Positions 1 to 9,220 of a DNA stretch of 24,042 nucleotides are shown piece by piece (within the stretch, counting starts at the first letter, position 1; each line of letters begins with the position of its first letter). The translations under genes and the position numbers were made by a program. The DNA lies in the NCBI GenBank assembly GCA_017617145.1, contig JAFZWX010000081.1:1-24042 (forward strand), read 5' to 3'. The stretch comes from Treponema sp. Its GTDB lineage: Bacteria > Spirochaetota > Spirochaetia > Treponematales > Treponemataceae. The notes below the pieces were generated by a model that saw only the letters and a program-made list of their open reading frames with translations, ran no database searches and was not told the DNA's origin.

Positions 1-2391
1 AAAAACACAAAAGAGGAAGGTAATGCAGAAGACGATTTGAATTTTGCAGATACACTTGATCTTCCTGATTTTGAAGAAACCGATAACATTGAGGATGGTG
101 ATTTTGCCGATATGTTCAAGGAAGATGATACTATCAATCTTGATCCTTCTGCCGATGACACTACCCTTACAGATGATGAATTAATGAATATCACTTCTGG
201 AGACGGAATTCAGCTTGAAGAAACTGCTGTTGATGATTCCCAGAACGATGTAGATTTTAATTCAGATATTAATGACAGTTTTGACACAGATGACAGTTCT
301 CTCGATAACATTTCTTTTGATTCTCTGGAAGAAAATACTGTTACAGATGCCGACCTCTCAGAATTTGGAGCTGTTACAACTGAAGAACCTGACTTTGCTG
401 AAGCAGAAACTACAGAAACAGAACCTGTTGAAGAACAATCTTTTGATGAAGTTATAGACGACACTCCTGTTGAAGAAATGGATATTGAAGATTTTGGCGT
501 TGATACACCAAATAATGGTGATGCTACCGAAGAAGAAATATCTCTTGATGACTTTATGGATTCAGGCTTCTCTGATGAATCTGTAGCATCAGGAAACAAT
601 GGTTTTGCTTCAGACAGTACACCAGCTTCTTCTGATTCTGAAGAAGTTTCACTTGATGATTTTGTTGACATGAGTGAATTTGGTATACAGGAAGAAGCTC
701 CAAAGAAAGAAGAAGCTATTGTAGATGAAAAACCTCTTGATATGGATATAAGCTTTGATTCTTCTGCAGATACTGTTGAAACAGAAGAAAACACAAGTGC
801 AGATATCGTTGAAGAAGATTATGAAGAAGACGTTGAGCTTCCTACAGAAACTACAACAGAAACTTTTGAAGCTTCATCAACCGGCGATAACATTGAATCA
901 GAAGAAGTAGACCTTTCTGACTTTGGAATTGACGCAGATGCAGAAGAAACCCCTGTAACACAAGATGTTGAAGATGCTAAGAATAAAGAAACTGTTGTTG
1001 ACTACGATCTTTCTGTCGGCGATGGTAATATGAACGCTGCTCCGGTTGTAAATGAAATTAAATCAAACGTAGAAGAAATCAGCGAAGTTGATGAACTTAC
1101 AGAGGAATCGCCTGCTCCAGCTGCTGCTGCTACTTCTGCTCCTGTTGATAATTCACTTTTACAACAGATTGTTGCAGATCTTTCTAATCTTAAAGAAGAA
1201 ATTAATGCACTTAAGAATAATCTTGAAGAAATGAAAGCAGCCCCTGCCCCAGCCGCTTCTGAATCACAGGGCTTTATTTCTGAAGAAATTGCTGTTGATG
1301 AACCTGTTGAAGAAGATGACAGCTCAAAAGAAGATACAGGTTTCTTCTCTGGTGATGATGAAGATGACACAATTGCACTTTCTACAGATGAACTTTCAAA
1401 TATCTTAACTACAGCTAATTTCAGTGAAGAGACAGAAGAAGAAACTGTTGCTGAAGAACCAGCTGTTGAAGAAGAAACTTTTGTTGAAGAAGAGCCTGCT
1501 GTAGAAGAACCGGTCGTTGAAGAAGAACCTGTTGTAGAAGACACAGTGGTTGCAGAAGACGAAACAATAGAAGATGAAGAACTTGGCGATGAAATCTCAG
1601 AAGAGGCAATTGGTGCAATAGATGATTCTCCAACAGATATTTCTTTTGATTTCGAAGAAGAAAATCTTTCAGAACCAAATCTTGATGATATTGAACTTGA
1701 TGAAGAAGCACTCGAAGATGATCTTCCTGATGAAATTGAAATTACAAAGGATGATGACATTCTTGTAGAATCTTCTTCATCAGACTTTATGGATTCTGTT
1801 CAAGATACAACTGAAGAACATGAACCGGAAGGAGAAATTTCTGGTGCCGATGAACCTTTGGTAGAAGAGACTCCTGTAGTTGAAGAAACTTTCGAAGAAG
1901 AAGCTCCTGCTGCAGAAGAAACAGAAGATGAAACATTCTCTACTGTTGACAATCTTTTTGATGAAACTCCGGTTTCTGAAGAAACAGTTCCTACAGAAGA
2001 ACCTGTTTTTGAAGCAGAACCAGAAGTTGTAGAAGAACCTGCTGTTGAAGATGAAACCTTCGTTGAAGAACCGGTAGTAGATGAACCAGTTGTTGAATCA
2101 GCACCAATTGATGAAGAAGCAAATGCATTCATAGACAACGATTTTATCTCACATGAAGATGACAACAACGAACTTACAGACAGCAATATTGATTATCTTA
2201 CAACTGAAGAAGAAAAACCTGAAGATACAGAAGTAGACGAAAATGCAGAGCTCAAAAAAGATATTAAATCTGTTTTGCTTTACATGGATCAGCTTTTGGA
2301 AAATCTTCCGGAAGAAAAAATTGTTGAGTTTGCCAAATCAGACGAATTCACTACATATAAAAAATTATTCTCTGAACTGGGATTATCTTAA
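1..2391 (+). CDS. Highly acidic Asp/Glu-rich repeat protein (5' end outside window)
   Basis: The frame is open from base 1 with no ATG before the TTG at 37, and no SD stands at that TTG, so the gene almost certainly begins upstream and is partial here. The product is extremely rich in Glu, Asp, Val, Thr and Ser. Its first third carries repeated short motifs of the type [ILV]-[SDE]-[DE]-F-[GM] (for example DLSEFGAV, DIEDFGVD, SLDDFMDSGF, DLSDFGID). The middle has a Lys/Leu-rich segment that looks like a short coiled coil (about 1148-1235) followed by an Ala/Pro linker. Two blocks (about 1435-1560 and 1855-2110) are made of degenerate VEEEP-type repeats. The last 50 residues (2239-2388) are different: an ordinary helical-looking domain ending YKKLFSELGLS, probably the conserved functional end. 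There is no TM segment or signal peptide in the visible part. It is first in the visible part of an operon with two MAF-like genes. I do not recognise a family; a scaffold or interaction role is a guess. Confidence 0.85.
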   Translation, partial: KNTKEEGNAEDDLNFADTLDLPDFEETDNIEDGDFADMFKEDDTINLDPSADDTTLTDDELMNITSGDGIQLEETAVDDSQNDVDFNSDINDSFDTDDSSLDNISFDSLEENTVTDADLSEFGAVTTEEPDFAEAETTETEPVEEQSFDEVIDDTPVEEMDIEDFGVDTPNNGDATEEEISLDDFMDSGFSDESVASGNNGFASDSTPASSDSEEVSLDDFVDMSEFGIQEEAPKKEEAIVDEKPLDMDISFDSSADTVETEENTSADIVEEDYEEDVELPTETTTETFEASSTGDNIESEEVDLSDFGIDADAEETPVTQDVEDAKNKETVVDYDLSVGDGNMNAAPVVNEIKSNVEEISEVDELTEESPAPAAAATSAPVDNSLLQQIVADLSNLKEEINALKNNLEEMKAAPAPAASESQGFISEEIAVDEPVEEDDSSKEDTGFFSGDDEDDTIALSTDELSNILTTANFSEETEEETVAEEPAVEEETFVEEEPAVEEPVVEEEPVVEDTVVAEDETIEDEELGDEISEEAIGAIDDSPTDISFDFEEENLSEPNLDDIELDEEALEDDLPDEIEITKDDDILVESSSSDFMDSVQDTTEEHEPEGEISGADEPLVEETPVVEETFEEEAPAAEETEDETFSTVDNLFDETPVSEETVPTEEPVFEAEPEVVEEPAVEDETFVEEPVVDEPVVESAPIDEEANAFIDNDFISHEDDNNELTDSNIDYLTTEEEKPEDTEVDENAELKKDIKSVLLYMDQLLENLPEEKIVEFAKSDEFTTYKKLFSELGLS

Positions 2392-3239
2392 TGGGACTGT
2401 TACAAAAAGTATCTGCCGGTGGAATGACTTCTACTAAAGAAGAAGTTTCCACTAATCAGATACAACAAGTTCAAAAAAAATCCAATTCTGTCGGATTGTT
2501 GAAAAAGTCTTTATCTGTTTCACAAAATGACAAATTGGATTTTTTTGAATTCATACAAAAATATAATATTTCTTTATGTTCTCTCTTAAAACTTCACAAA
2601 GGTTTTTATAATATAAATAAATCTTTTGGTTTTGACGGAAAATCAATCTGTCTTTCATATTCAACTCAAGATTTTTGGGATGGAACAATTAAGGAAAAAA
2701 ACAATCTTTATACATATAAATCAAACACAACAGAGATCCTGCCATTTTATCAGTTTTTTTCTGAACAACTTAAAGAAAAAATTGAATTAATTCACATTTA
2801 TAAACTTGAGGATAATTCTATCTTTCTTTTTATAACAGACAAAAACTTTACAATACCAGGCTCTTTTGTTTTTGATCTTCAGAATGTTGATTTTAATAAA
2901 GATTGTTTTAAAGAATTGCATAAACCAGATTCAAACAACATTCCAGTTTTCTTATATGACATAGATCTATCAGAATCACTCGATTCTTATATTCTTAGTA
3001 ATTCAAAAAACAATCCAGAAATTATTGTTGCTATTTCTGAACAAATATATTTTTATCTTATTGAATATTTTCCTTCTCCAAGTTATGTTGAAAAACAAGC
3101 GACAGGCAAATTTAAACTTTATTATTGTATTCCAGAAGCAATTCCTGTAGAACTTTTATCAAATCATTTACGAACTCAATTACGTTTTGTCTTAGACAAT
3201 CATTCAGATTTAATTCAAATAAACTTACAGGCGGAATGA
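2391..3239 (+). CDS. Hypothetical protein, translationally coupled to the acidic protein
   Basis: The ATG overlaps the preceding TAA by one base (TAATG), which indicates translational coupling. The 282-aa product has no clear signal peptide or TM segment and should be cytoplasmic. The first 45 residues are Ser/Gln/Lys-rich and look disordered; from about residue 48 a mixed alpha/beta domain follows with many aromatic residues (FFEFIQKYNISLCSLL, then DFWDGTI and YQFFSEQL). I recognise no catalytic motif or family. Base use is AT-rich like the downstream MAF genes and unlike the GAA/GAT-dominated gene upstream. Its place directly before two MAF/DUF115 genes suggests a spirochaete-specific partner in the same process, but that rests on context alone. 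Confidence 0.85.
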   Translation: MGLLQKVSAGGMTSTKEEVSTNQIQQVQKKSNSVGLLKKSLSVSQNDKLDFFEFIQKYNISLCSLLKLHKGFYNINKSFGFDGKSICLSYSTQDFWDGTIKEKNNLYTYKSNTTEILPFYQFFSEQLKEKIELIHIYKLEDNSIFLFITDKNFTIPGSFVFDLQNVDFNKDCFKELHKPDSNNIPVFLYDIDLSESLDSYILSNSKNNPEIIVAISEQIYFYLIEYFPSPSYVEKQATGKFKLYYCIPEAIPVELLSNHLRTQLRFVLDNHSDLIQINLQAE

Positions 3240-3240
3240 A

Positions 3241-4734
3241 TTGAAGTTAGAATTTTCCAAAGCTAAAGACGGAACACAAACTTTTTCTGCGGATGGCGTA
3301 TTCTTTCATTCAACCTACTCCCCTTACAAAGAAGCAGAACGTTTTATTCAAGGCGTAAATTTTTTATTTGAACCAAAAATTGTTTTTTTTATTGAACCAG
3401 GTTTAAGTTACTGTAATGAAGTATTAAAAAAAAAATATCCACAATGCCAGACTGCATGCATAAGGCTCTTTAATCAAAAACTTGGAGACGAAGCTAACTG
3501 GGATTATTTAATTCATCCTGCTGATTATCAACAGTTAAAAACTTATCTGATAAATAATTTTGGTGAAGAAAAGCTTTTATCATCTACAATAGTTTTTCCT
3601 AAAATTACTGAAAATATTTTTTATAATGAAGTACAGCAAATTGTTAATGAATATAAAAGTGCACTTGAAGACTCTAAAACACTTCTTGTTACAAGACAAT
3701 TCTTTGAAAAAAAATGGCTTATTAATTCCTGTACTTTTCTTAAATATATAAATAACATTATTAAACCAGATTTTAAAACAGAACTTCCGGTTGTTATTTG
3801 TGCTTCGGGACCTAGTCTTGAACAAAGTATTTCTATTATTAAACAGTATCGAAATAAAGTTTTTATACTATGTCTTTCTTCTGCGTTAAGCGTACTTATT
3901 AAACATTCAATAATTCCAGATTTACTGTTATCAACAGATGGCGGTTATTGGGCCGGAGAACATCTTAAATATCTAAAACAAAATCCTGGTATTCCTTTAG
4001 CCGCTCCTTGTGAAGCTTTTATTCCTAAAGAAATTTTACAAAATAATCCGATTCTTGCATTACGTTATAATGATGACAGTTCTTTTATTTGTTCAAGTAT
4101 TTTTGATTTATCTAAAATACCCTTTCAGAATGCATTAAGAAATCCTACAGTTAGTGGAACCGGACTTTTTTTGGCAAAAAATATTACATCAAATAATATA
4201 TTTTTTTGCGGTTTAGATTTATCTTCTTCAAATTCTTTTCAACATTCACAACCAAACGAATTAGAAAAAAACAATTTGATTTTTGATACAAGGATTAAAT
4301 CTAAGCAAACAAGAATAAACCGTTCAAGATTCAATTCTGACTCTCTTGCAATTTATAGAAACTGGTTTTCATCTTTAAATGAACAGGAAGTTAAAAATGT
4401 AAAAAGAGTTATTATCAAAAATACTCAAAAACCTTTGGGCAATATTACAGATATTGATAATAATCAATTTCAAAAAATAATTGCAAATGAACAAAATAAA
4501 AACAATACAACTGCTTTAGAAACAACTTATTTTGATAAACTATATATTCATAAAACTTTTGATTATATTATCAATAATCTTTCTGATGAAAAATGGCAGA
4601 AGCAGATTTTCCCGGCTGATTATCTTTCTTTAAAAAATAATAATGATGAACAGGCTAAGCAATTAACACAGGCCCGACTTAACAAAAGAGTTCAAGCACT
4701 TATAAAAAAAGTAAGGACAATTGCAGATGAATGA
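3241..4734 (+). CDS. MAF/DUF115 (6-hydroxymethylpterin pyrophosphokinase MptE-like) protein, divergent copy
   Basis: The TTG start is chosen because an AGGCGG SD (3229-3234) sits 6 nt upstream and the previous stop ends at 3239; the nearby ATG at 3236 hits a stop at once. The 497-aa product has the MAF/DUF115 core: a beta-strand plus nucleotide-loop-like ASGPSL at residues 188-193, STDGG at 231-235, SGTG at 305-308 and CGLDL at 323-327. In this family such motifs form a Rossmann-like fold related to MptE and to sialyltransferases. Family members in Campylobacter, Helicobacter, Aeromonas and Clostridium transfer nonulosonic acids to flagellin. The N-terminal 180 residues and the Asn/Lys-rich C-terminus are poorly conserved, and the usual TGAD segment reads CGLD. 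It overlaps the next gene by 8 bp, so the two paralogues are probably made together. A flagellin glycosylation role is inferred. Confidence 0.85.
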   Translation: MKLEFSKAKDGTQTFSADGVFFHSTYSPYKEAERFIQGVNFLFEPKIVFFIEPGLSYCNEVLKKKYPQCQTACIRLFNQKLGDEANWDYLIHPADYQQLKTYLINNFGEEKLLSSTIVFPKITENIFYNEVQQIVNEYKSALEDSKTLLVTRQFFEKKWLINSCTFLKYINNIIKPDFKTELPVVICASGPSLEQSISIIKQYRNKVFILCLSSALSVLIKHSIIPDLLLSTDGGYWAGEHLKYLKQNPGIPLAAPCEAFIPKEILQNNPILALRYNDDSSFICSSIFDLSKIPFQNALRNPTVSGTGLFLAKNITSNNIFFCGLDLSSSNSFQHSQPNELEKNNLIFDTRIKSKQTRINRSRFNSDSLAIYRNWFSSLNEQEVKNVKRVIIKNTQKPLGNITDIDNNQFQKIIANEQNKNNTTALETTYFDKLYIHKTFDYIINNLSDEKWQKQIFPADYLSLKNNNDEQAKQLTQARLNKRVQALIKKVRTIADE

Positions 4735-6262
4735 CAATACAATTTATTCTGAAATTATCCTCTCAAAAACAAATATTGAAATTCCAGTTTTTAAAAGCGG
4801 GAAAACTGTCGATTCTCGATATGATCCTGAACGGGAAAGTCTTAGATTATTAGAACAAATAAATTCTGATACACATTTTTTAATTGTTATTGGAATTGCA
4901 AGCGGAATCTTTATTAATACAATTCTTGAAAACAAAAAAGATATTTTTATAATAGGTGTTGAAAAATCAAATAAAGATATTGAGTTTCTAAAAAAGCTTC
5001 AACTTATAAAACAGTTTTCAAATAATAAACAAGTATTACTTTGTACCATTGATGAACTTACAGACAAGATTATAGAATTTTATATCCCTGCTTTTTATGG
5101 AAATCTTCAGGTTATTGAACAACGAGGCTGGACGGCAGAAAACTTAGATTGCATTGAAAAAATTAATAAATCAATTAATAAAGCAACCGGAATTGTTTCT
5201 GCAGATTTTTCAGTTCAAAGTCATTTTGGAAAACTTTGGCAGCATAATATTTTTTCAAACCTTAAACATATTCAAGAGCTTAGTGATATACAAAATATAA
5301 CTCCAAATAATAAAACTGCAGTAATTGTTGCAGCCGGGCCGACAATCGACGATACTATTAAGCTCATACTTGATAATAAAGATGATTATTATATTATTGC
5401 CACCGATACCGCTTTTTCAATTCTAAACTCTTATAATATAATTCCTCAGGCAGTTGTTTCCATTGACGGGCAAAATATTTCAAACATTCATTTTATTCAT
5501 AATAATTCATATGAATTTAATCAGACATTATTTTTATTTGATTTATGTGCAAACAGTTCTGCAATTACAAAAGTTATTAATAATAAAGGTAAAATCTGTT
5601 TTTTTACAAGCGGGCATCCTTTTTGTGAATACATAAATAAAACTTTTAATCTTGGCTTCCCTTCTCTTTTTTCTGGAGCTGGAACTGTAACTATAAGTGC
5701 AGTAGATTTTGCAATAAAAGCAGGCTTTGAAAAAATAATTGTAACAGGTGCAGATTTTTCATATTCAAAAGGAAAGCCTTATGCAAAAGGAACTTATTTA
5801 GACAGACTTTATAATCAAAAATCAAACCGAATACAAGGTATTCAAAATAAGTTTTCAACTCTTGAATTCAGAACAGAATTAATTAAAGATAATAAACGCT
5901 ATACAACTTCTGTTTTACAGGCTTATAGAACTTCTTTTGAAACATATTTAATTAACAATAATTTTGAATTTAAAAAACAAACCGATTTGTATAAAATATT
6001 TTTTAATAAGAATGAAAATGTTTTTCAATACAAAAAAACAAATACAATAAACGGACAACAAATATTAAACGAACTTCAACGCATTTATAAATCCAAAACA
6101 ACAGATAAAACTTTTAATTCAATTTTTGATCTTTCAGATAGTGATATTTCACTTTTACCGTTAATATCTTGGCTAAGAAATCACGATAATAAAGATAAGA
6201 ATGATTTTTTGTATTATTACCAGAAGGCAGTTTTATTTTGCCGGGATTTGGGAGGAAATTAA
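4727..6262 (+). CDS. Motility-accessory-factor (MAF)/DUF115 family protein, canonical copy
   Basis: ATG 4727 is preferred to the in-frame TTG at 4721 because the SD AAGGA (4713-4717) is 9 nt from the ATG but only 3 nt from the TTG. The 511-aa product matches the MAF family more closely than its upstream neighbour. It has an N-terminal domain with DPERES (residues 33-38) and GIASG (56-60), then the central MptE-like domain with AAGPT (202-206), SIDGQ (245-249), SGAGT (316-320), TGADFSY (340-346) and AKGTY (353-357). The family is associated with transferring nonulosonic sugars to flagellins inside the cell before export. Two adjacent, clearly non-identical paralogues suggest division of labour or a heteromeric complex. 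No nonulosonic-acid biosynthesis gene is visible in this window, so the donor sugar is unknown. Confidence 0.9.
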   Translation: MNDNTIYSEIILSKTNIEIPVFKSGKTVDSRYDPERESLRLLEQINSDTHFLIVIGIASGIFINTILENKKDIFIIGVEKSNKDIEFLKKLQLIKQFSNNKQVLLCTIDELTDKIIEFYIPAFYGNLQVIEQRGWTAENLDCIEKINKSINKATGIVSADFSVQSHFGKLWQHNIFSNLKHIQELSDIQNITPNNKTAVIVAAGPTIDDTIKLILDNKDDYYIIATDTAFSILNSYNIIPQAVVSIDGQNISNIHFIHNNSYEFNQTLFLFDLCANSSAITKVINNKGKICFFTSGHPFCEYINKTFNLGFPSLFSGAGTVTISAVDFAIKAGFEKIIVTGADFSYSKGKPYAKGTYLDRLYNQKSNRIQGIQNKFSTLEFRTELIKDNKRYTTSVLQAYRTSFETYLINNNFEFKKQTDLYKIFFNKNENVFQYKKTNTINGQQILNELQRIYKSKTTDKTFNSIFDLSDSDISLLPLISWLRNHDNKDKNDFLYYYQKAVLFCRDLGGN

Positions 6263-6265
6263 AAA

Positions 6266-7591
6266 ATGAAAAAAACTTTTACAATAATTTATTCAGTACT
6301 TGTTTCGCTTATACTTATATTTGCAATAACTTTTTTTGCCGTAAACATTTATAACGAAAATGCTCACGGTGACTTACGCACACAAGTACGATTTGAAAAA
6401 ATTGTAAATGGTGTAAAAACAGCTTTTGAAAAAAATAATATTTCTAATTCTGAAAAAATCAGAATGATTGAAAATACAATAGGAGATACAAAAGATTTTT
6501 CTTTTATTACAATTTCTTTAGACGGAAAGTCTTTTTATGTTTATCCGGAAGGATTTGAAAGTTTTGAAGAAAACAGTTCAAAGCTGGTCATTATATATAA
6601 TAGAACTATAAATGCAAACGGCAGCAAAATTATAATTACAAGTGGTTTATATTCTTTACGCCCTTCTACAATATTTGAATATGCAAAAATTTCTTTCTTT
6701 ATAATTTTGATTGTTTCTCTACTTACTTTAATTCTAATTATTTATAATAATCATTTTGGAAAAGATAAGAACGAAAAAGTATATACTAAAGCTAAACCTA
6801 AGAAACAAATTGAAGAAACAGAAGAAATTGAATACGAAGAAGATGATGAGGATTTTGAAGAAGCTTCTGATGATGACAGCATAGATGAAAATGATGATGA
6901 CGGCATAAATAAAAATGATGATTTAGAAGAAACCGATTCTGTTGAAAAAATAAATATAGTTGAAGACAATGTTGTAGTCGAAGAAAAAACAACTGAAGAA
7001 GAAAACCTTGTTGAGAAAAAGGAATCAATTTCAGAAGAGCTTCCTGTAAAAGATTTTGAACCTGTAGAAATTAAACAGGAAGAAAAATCAGTTTCTGAAA
7101 ACGGACTGTTTTCTCCAGATACAGGACTCGGCTGGGAATCTTATCTTATGACAAGGCTCGAAAACGAATTAAATCGTGCAACTGCCAGCGAACTTGATCT
7201 TGCATTATTTATAATTAAACTTGACGGAATTGGCAGGAAGAATCCTGTTATGAAAAAAATCTGTGACTATCTTACTGTGGAATTCCAATTTAAAGATTTG
7301 CTTTTTGAATACAAAGATGATTCAATCTGTGGAATCAAAATCAGTATGAATATTGATAGCGCAATTACATTTGCCGAAAAACTTATAAATGAAATTAAGA
7401 AAATTGCAGGTGATGAAATTCAAACTGTTTCAGTTGGTATTACAACTCGCGGCATAAGAATGGTTACTAGTGAAAGGCTTATAAAAGAAGCGGATGAAGC
7501 TGTAAAGCATGCAATGGAAGATCCTTCTTCGCCTGTAGTAGGCTTTAGAGCCGATGCTGTAAAATATAGAAAGTTTCTTGAAAAAAATTAA
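6266..7591 (+). CDS. Two-TM membrane protein with acidic linker and degenerate GGDEF domain
   Basis: The SD GGAGG (6251-6255) is 10 nt from the ATG and the gene starts 3 nt after the previous stop. Layout of the 441-aa product: TM1 about residues 5-27; an extracytoplasmic sensor-like region 28-138; TM2 about 141-161; a very acidic linker about 180-275; and a C-terminal domain about 284-440 that threads onto GGDEF. The domain keeps helix and strand landmarks (a DLALFIIKLD strand at 311-320, SVGITTRG at 389-396, an ADEAVKHAM helix at 409-417). However, the signature loop that should read GGDEF is KDDSI (350-354), and the substrate-binding positions before it also differ. A diguanylate cyclase is therefore unlikely; a GTP- or c-di-GMP-binding or purely structural role is more likely. 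It is the last gene of the operon and may link membrane sensing to the MAF proteins, which is inference. Confidence 0.85.
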   Translation: MKKTFTIIYSVLVSLILIFAITFFAVNIYNENAHGDLRTQVRFEKIVNGVKTAFEKNNISNSEKIRMIENTIGDTKDFSFITISLDGKSFYVYPEGFESFEENSSKLVIIYNRTINANGSKIIITSGLYSLRPSTIFEYAKISFFIILIVSLLTLILIIYNNHFGKDKNEKVYTKAKPKKQIEETEEIEYEEDDEDFEEASDDDSIDENDDDGINKNDDLEETDSVEKINIVEDNVVVEEKTTEEENLVEKKESISEELPVKDFEPVEIKQEEKSVSENGLFSPDTGLGWESYLMTRLENELNRATASELDLALFIIKLDGIGRKNPVMKKICDYLTVEFQFKDLLFEYKDDSICGIKISMNIDSAITFAEKLINEIKKIAGDEIQTVSVGITTRGIRMVTSERLIKEADEAVKHAMEDPSSPVVGFRADAVKYRKFLEKN

Positions 7592-8199
7592 TCACCCGAA
7601 GTTTGTTCCGGTTCAACAAAGTGTTTTCCAAGTTCCTCGAGACGTTTGCTTTCGGGGAACTTTTGTTTTAAAAGATCATATTGTGTTTTAGCATCTTCTT
7701 TTTTATCTGCCGCAAGAAGCACACAAATATAGTTTTCTAAAATTTCACTTTGATCAGGAGACTGTTCCATTAATTCTGAATAAAGTTCAATTGATTTTTC
7801 TGTATTTCCATTCATTGCATAAATGTATGCAACTGAAGATTTTAATGAAACATTGTTACTGTCTCGTTTGAGCATTGTTTCATAAGCAGTTTGAGCATCA
7901 CCCCACTTTGACTGATAAACATAGCATTTTGCAAGCTTGTAATAGGCACTCCAATAAATATCTTTGTTTCCCATTGCGGCTTTATAATAGGTTTCGGCTT
8001 TATCAAATTTTTCAAGGCCAAAATAAATATCTGCAATATTTAAATATTCTATGTAGATATTTGTAATTACAGCATCACTTTGACCTGGAATAGGTACAGC
8101 CATTTTTGTAGAGGAACAGGAAAAACTAAAAATGGACGCAGTAGTAAATAGAACTACTACAAAAAACGCCCTAGCCCAGAACGATTTTTTCAATTTCAT
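7588..8199 (-). CDS. TPR-repeat lipoprotein
   Basis: ATG 8199 is chosen over the longer TTG form (8247) because it gives a clean lipoprotein signal: MKLKK, a hydrophobic stretch, and lipobox SFSC with Cys 28. The mature 176-residue part is about four TPR-like units (for example [19 protein letters not shown], then [20 protein letters not shown], then [17 protein letters not shown]). It is probably an envelope-anchored scaffold. It starts inside the 3' end of the uracil phosphoribosyltransferase gene (29-bp overlap) with only a weak SD, so expression may rely on coupling. Its stop overlaps by 4 bp the stop of the convergent GGDEF-like gene. The TPR family does not reveal a specific partner. 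Confidence 0.85.
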   Translation of the reverse strand: MKLKKSFWARAFFVVVLFTTASIFSFSCSSTKMAVPIPGQSDAVITNIYIEYLNIADIYFGLEKFDKAETYYKAAMGNKDIYWSAYYKLAKCYVYQSKWGDAQTAYETMLKRDSNNVSLKSSVAYIYAMNGNTEKSIELYSELMEQSPDQSEILENYICVLLAADKKEDAKTQYDLLKQKFPESKRLEELGKHFVEPEQTSGD

Positions 8200-9205
8200 A
8201 AAGTTGAGACTTATAAAGACCCGAGATATTGTGACCGTAATCGGCAATAAGCTGAATCATATTACGTGGAGCATCTTTTGTGTCGCAGCCGTTCAAGCGG
8301 TCGCCGGCATCTCCAAGTCCTGGCATAATATATGCTTTTTCGTTCATTACAGGATCCATCCAAAGAGTATAACAGGTACAGTTTTCAAGAGCGCGTGTTA
8401 CACGAATGCTTCCTTTAAGAGTAGAAATTGTATTAAAGAAAGCAATAGATTTTGGTTTTACACCCTGACTCAAAAGATACTTTACAACAGTAACAAGTGA
8501 ACCGCCTGTTGCATTCATTGGATCTGCAAAAATCCAGTCTTTTCCGTCAAGCTGTTCAAGATTAAAGAAAGATTTATTAAGATCCATTATGTATTCCATA
8601 TCGGCTTCGTTCTTTGTGTCGTTTCGGCTTATTTTGAATAAAGCAAAAGGAGTTTTATAGCCGTGGCTTGAATATTCCTGAATCTCTTTTGACATAATCA
8701 TACTTGGAAGAAGAGCACCGCGAAGCATTACGCAGATTGCTGAGTTTTCAATTTTATGATCAATATCAGGAATTTTATGAACTGCATAATTTTGTACCGG
8801 GAAATTAACAGGAGTTTTTACAATGATGTGGCCTTTTTTATCGGAATGCTGGTCTGTATAAGCCATGCGGAAAAGCATTTCGTAGGCACGCTGGCTGTAG
8901 TACATAAATTCCTGATGATCTGTGCGTTCGTCTCGTAGTTTTGAAATAACACGAGAGCATTCTGCATGAGCTCCTTCTTCTGTAACAAAGGAATAAACCT
9001 TTATGGCAGGATGCTTAGAACAGATTTTCTGCATTTCGTGTCCAAGCTTGTCGTAACCTTCAATAATCTTTTCTTCATTTACAGGATCAAACGATTTCAT
9101 TGTTTCCTTGAACATTACTTCAAGACTGTTCAAATCGTCCATATCTTCTTTAGTAAGATATCCGTCAAGATCTTCTGCTTTCAGAATTATTTTTTTGTCT
9201 GCCAT
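8171..9205 (-). CDS. upp: Uracil phosphoribosyltransferase, long form with about 125-residue N-terminal extension
   Basis: It converts uracil + PRPP to UMP in pyrimidine salvage. The C-terminal part, about residues 125-344, has the UPRTase landmarks: [10 protein letters not shown] (157-166), the PRPP loop DPMNATGGS (228-236) and the uracil-binding PGLGDAGDR (295-303). Ordinary bacterial Upp is about 208-210 aa; this protein is 344 aa and the extra N-terminal part is helical and acidic, with no motif I recognise. The SD GGAGG (minus strand, 9212-9216) is 6 nt from the ATG. It is third in the ileS operon and overlaps the TPR lipoprotein gene. The enzyme assignment is strong; any regulatory role for the extension is open. 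Confidence 0.92.
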   Translation of the reverse strand: MADKKIILKAEDLDGYLTKEDMDDLNSLEVMFKETMKSFDPVNEEKIIEGYDKLGHEMQKICSKHPAIKVYSFVTEEGAHAECSRVISKLRDERTDHQEFMYYSQRAYEMLFRMAYTDQHSDKKGHIIVKTPVNFPVQNYAVHKIPDIDHKIENSAICVMLRGALLPSMIMSKEIQEYSSHGYKTPFALFKISRNDTKNEADMEYIMDLNKSFFNLEQLDGKDWIFADPMNATGGSLVTVVKYLLSQGVKPKSIAFFNTISTLKGSIRVTRALENCTCYTLWMDPVMNEKAYIMPGLGDAGDRLNGCDTKDAPRNMIQLIADYGHNISGLYKSQLYEIEKIVLG

Positions 9206-9220
9206 AAAGTGCCTCCATTT

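Noticed and set aside
37..39. TTG at 37 as the start of the acidic protein
   Set aside because: The frame is open to base 1 and no SD precedes it; the gene is cut by the window edge.
1435..2110. Short-period repeats as a possible CRISPR or tandem array
   Set aside because: They are degenerate in-frame codon repeats for Val-Glu-Glu-Pro, with no spacers.
210..2186. Several long Ser-rich or Leu/Gln-rich minus-strand frames opposite the acidic gene
   Set aside because: They mirror the GAA/GAT-rich codons of the real gene and have no SD or family resemblance.
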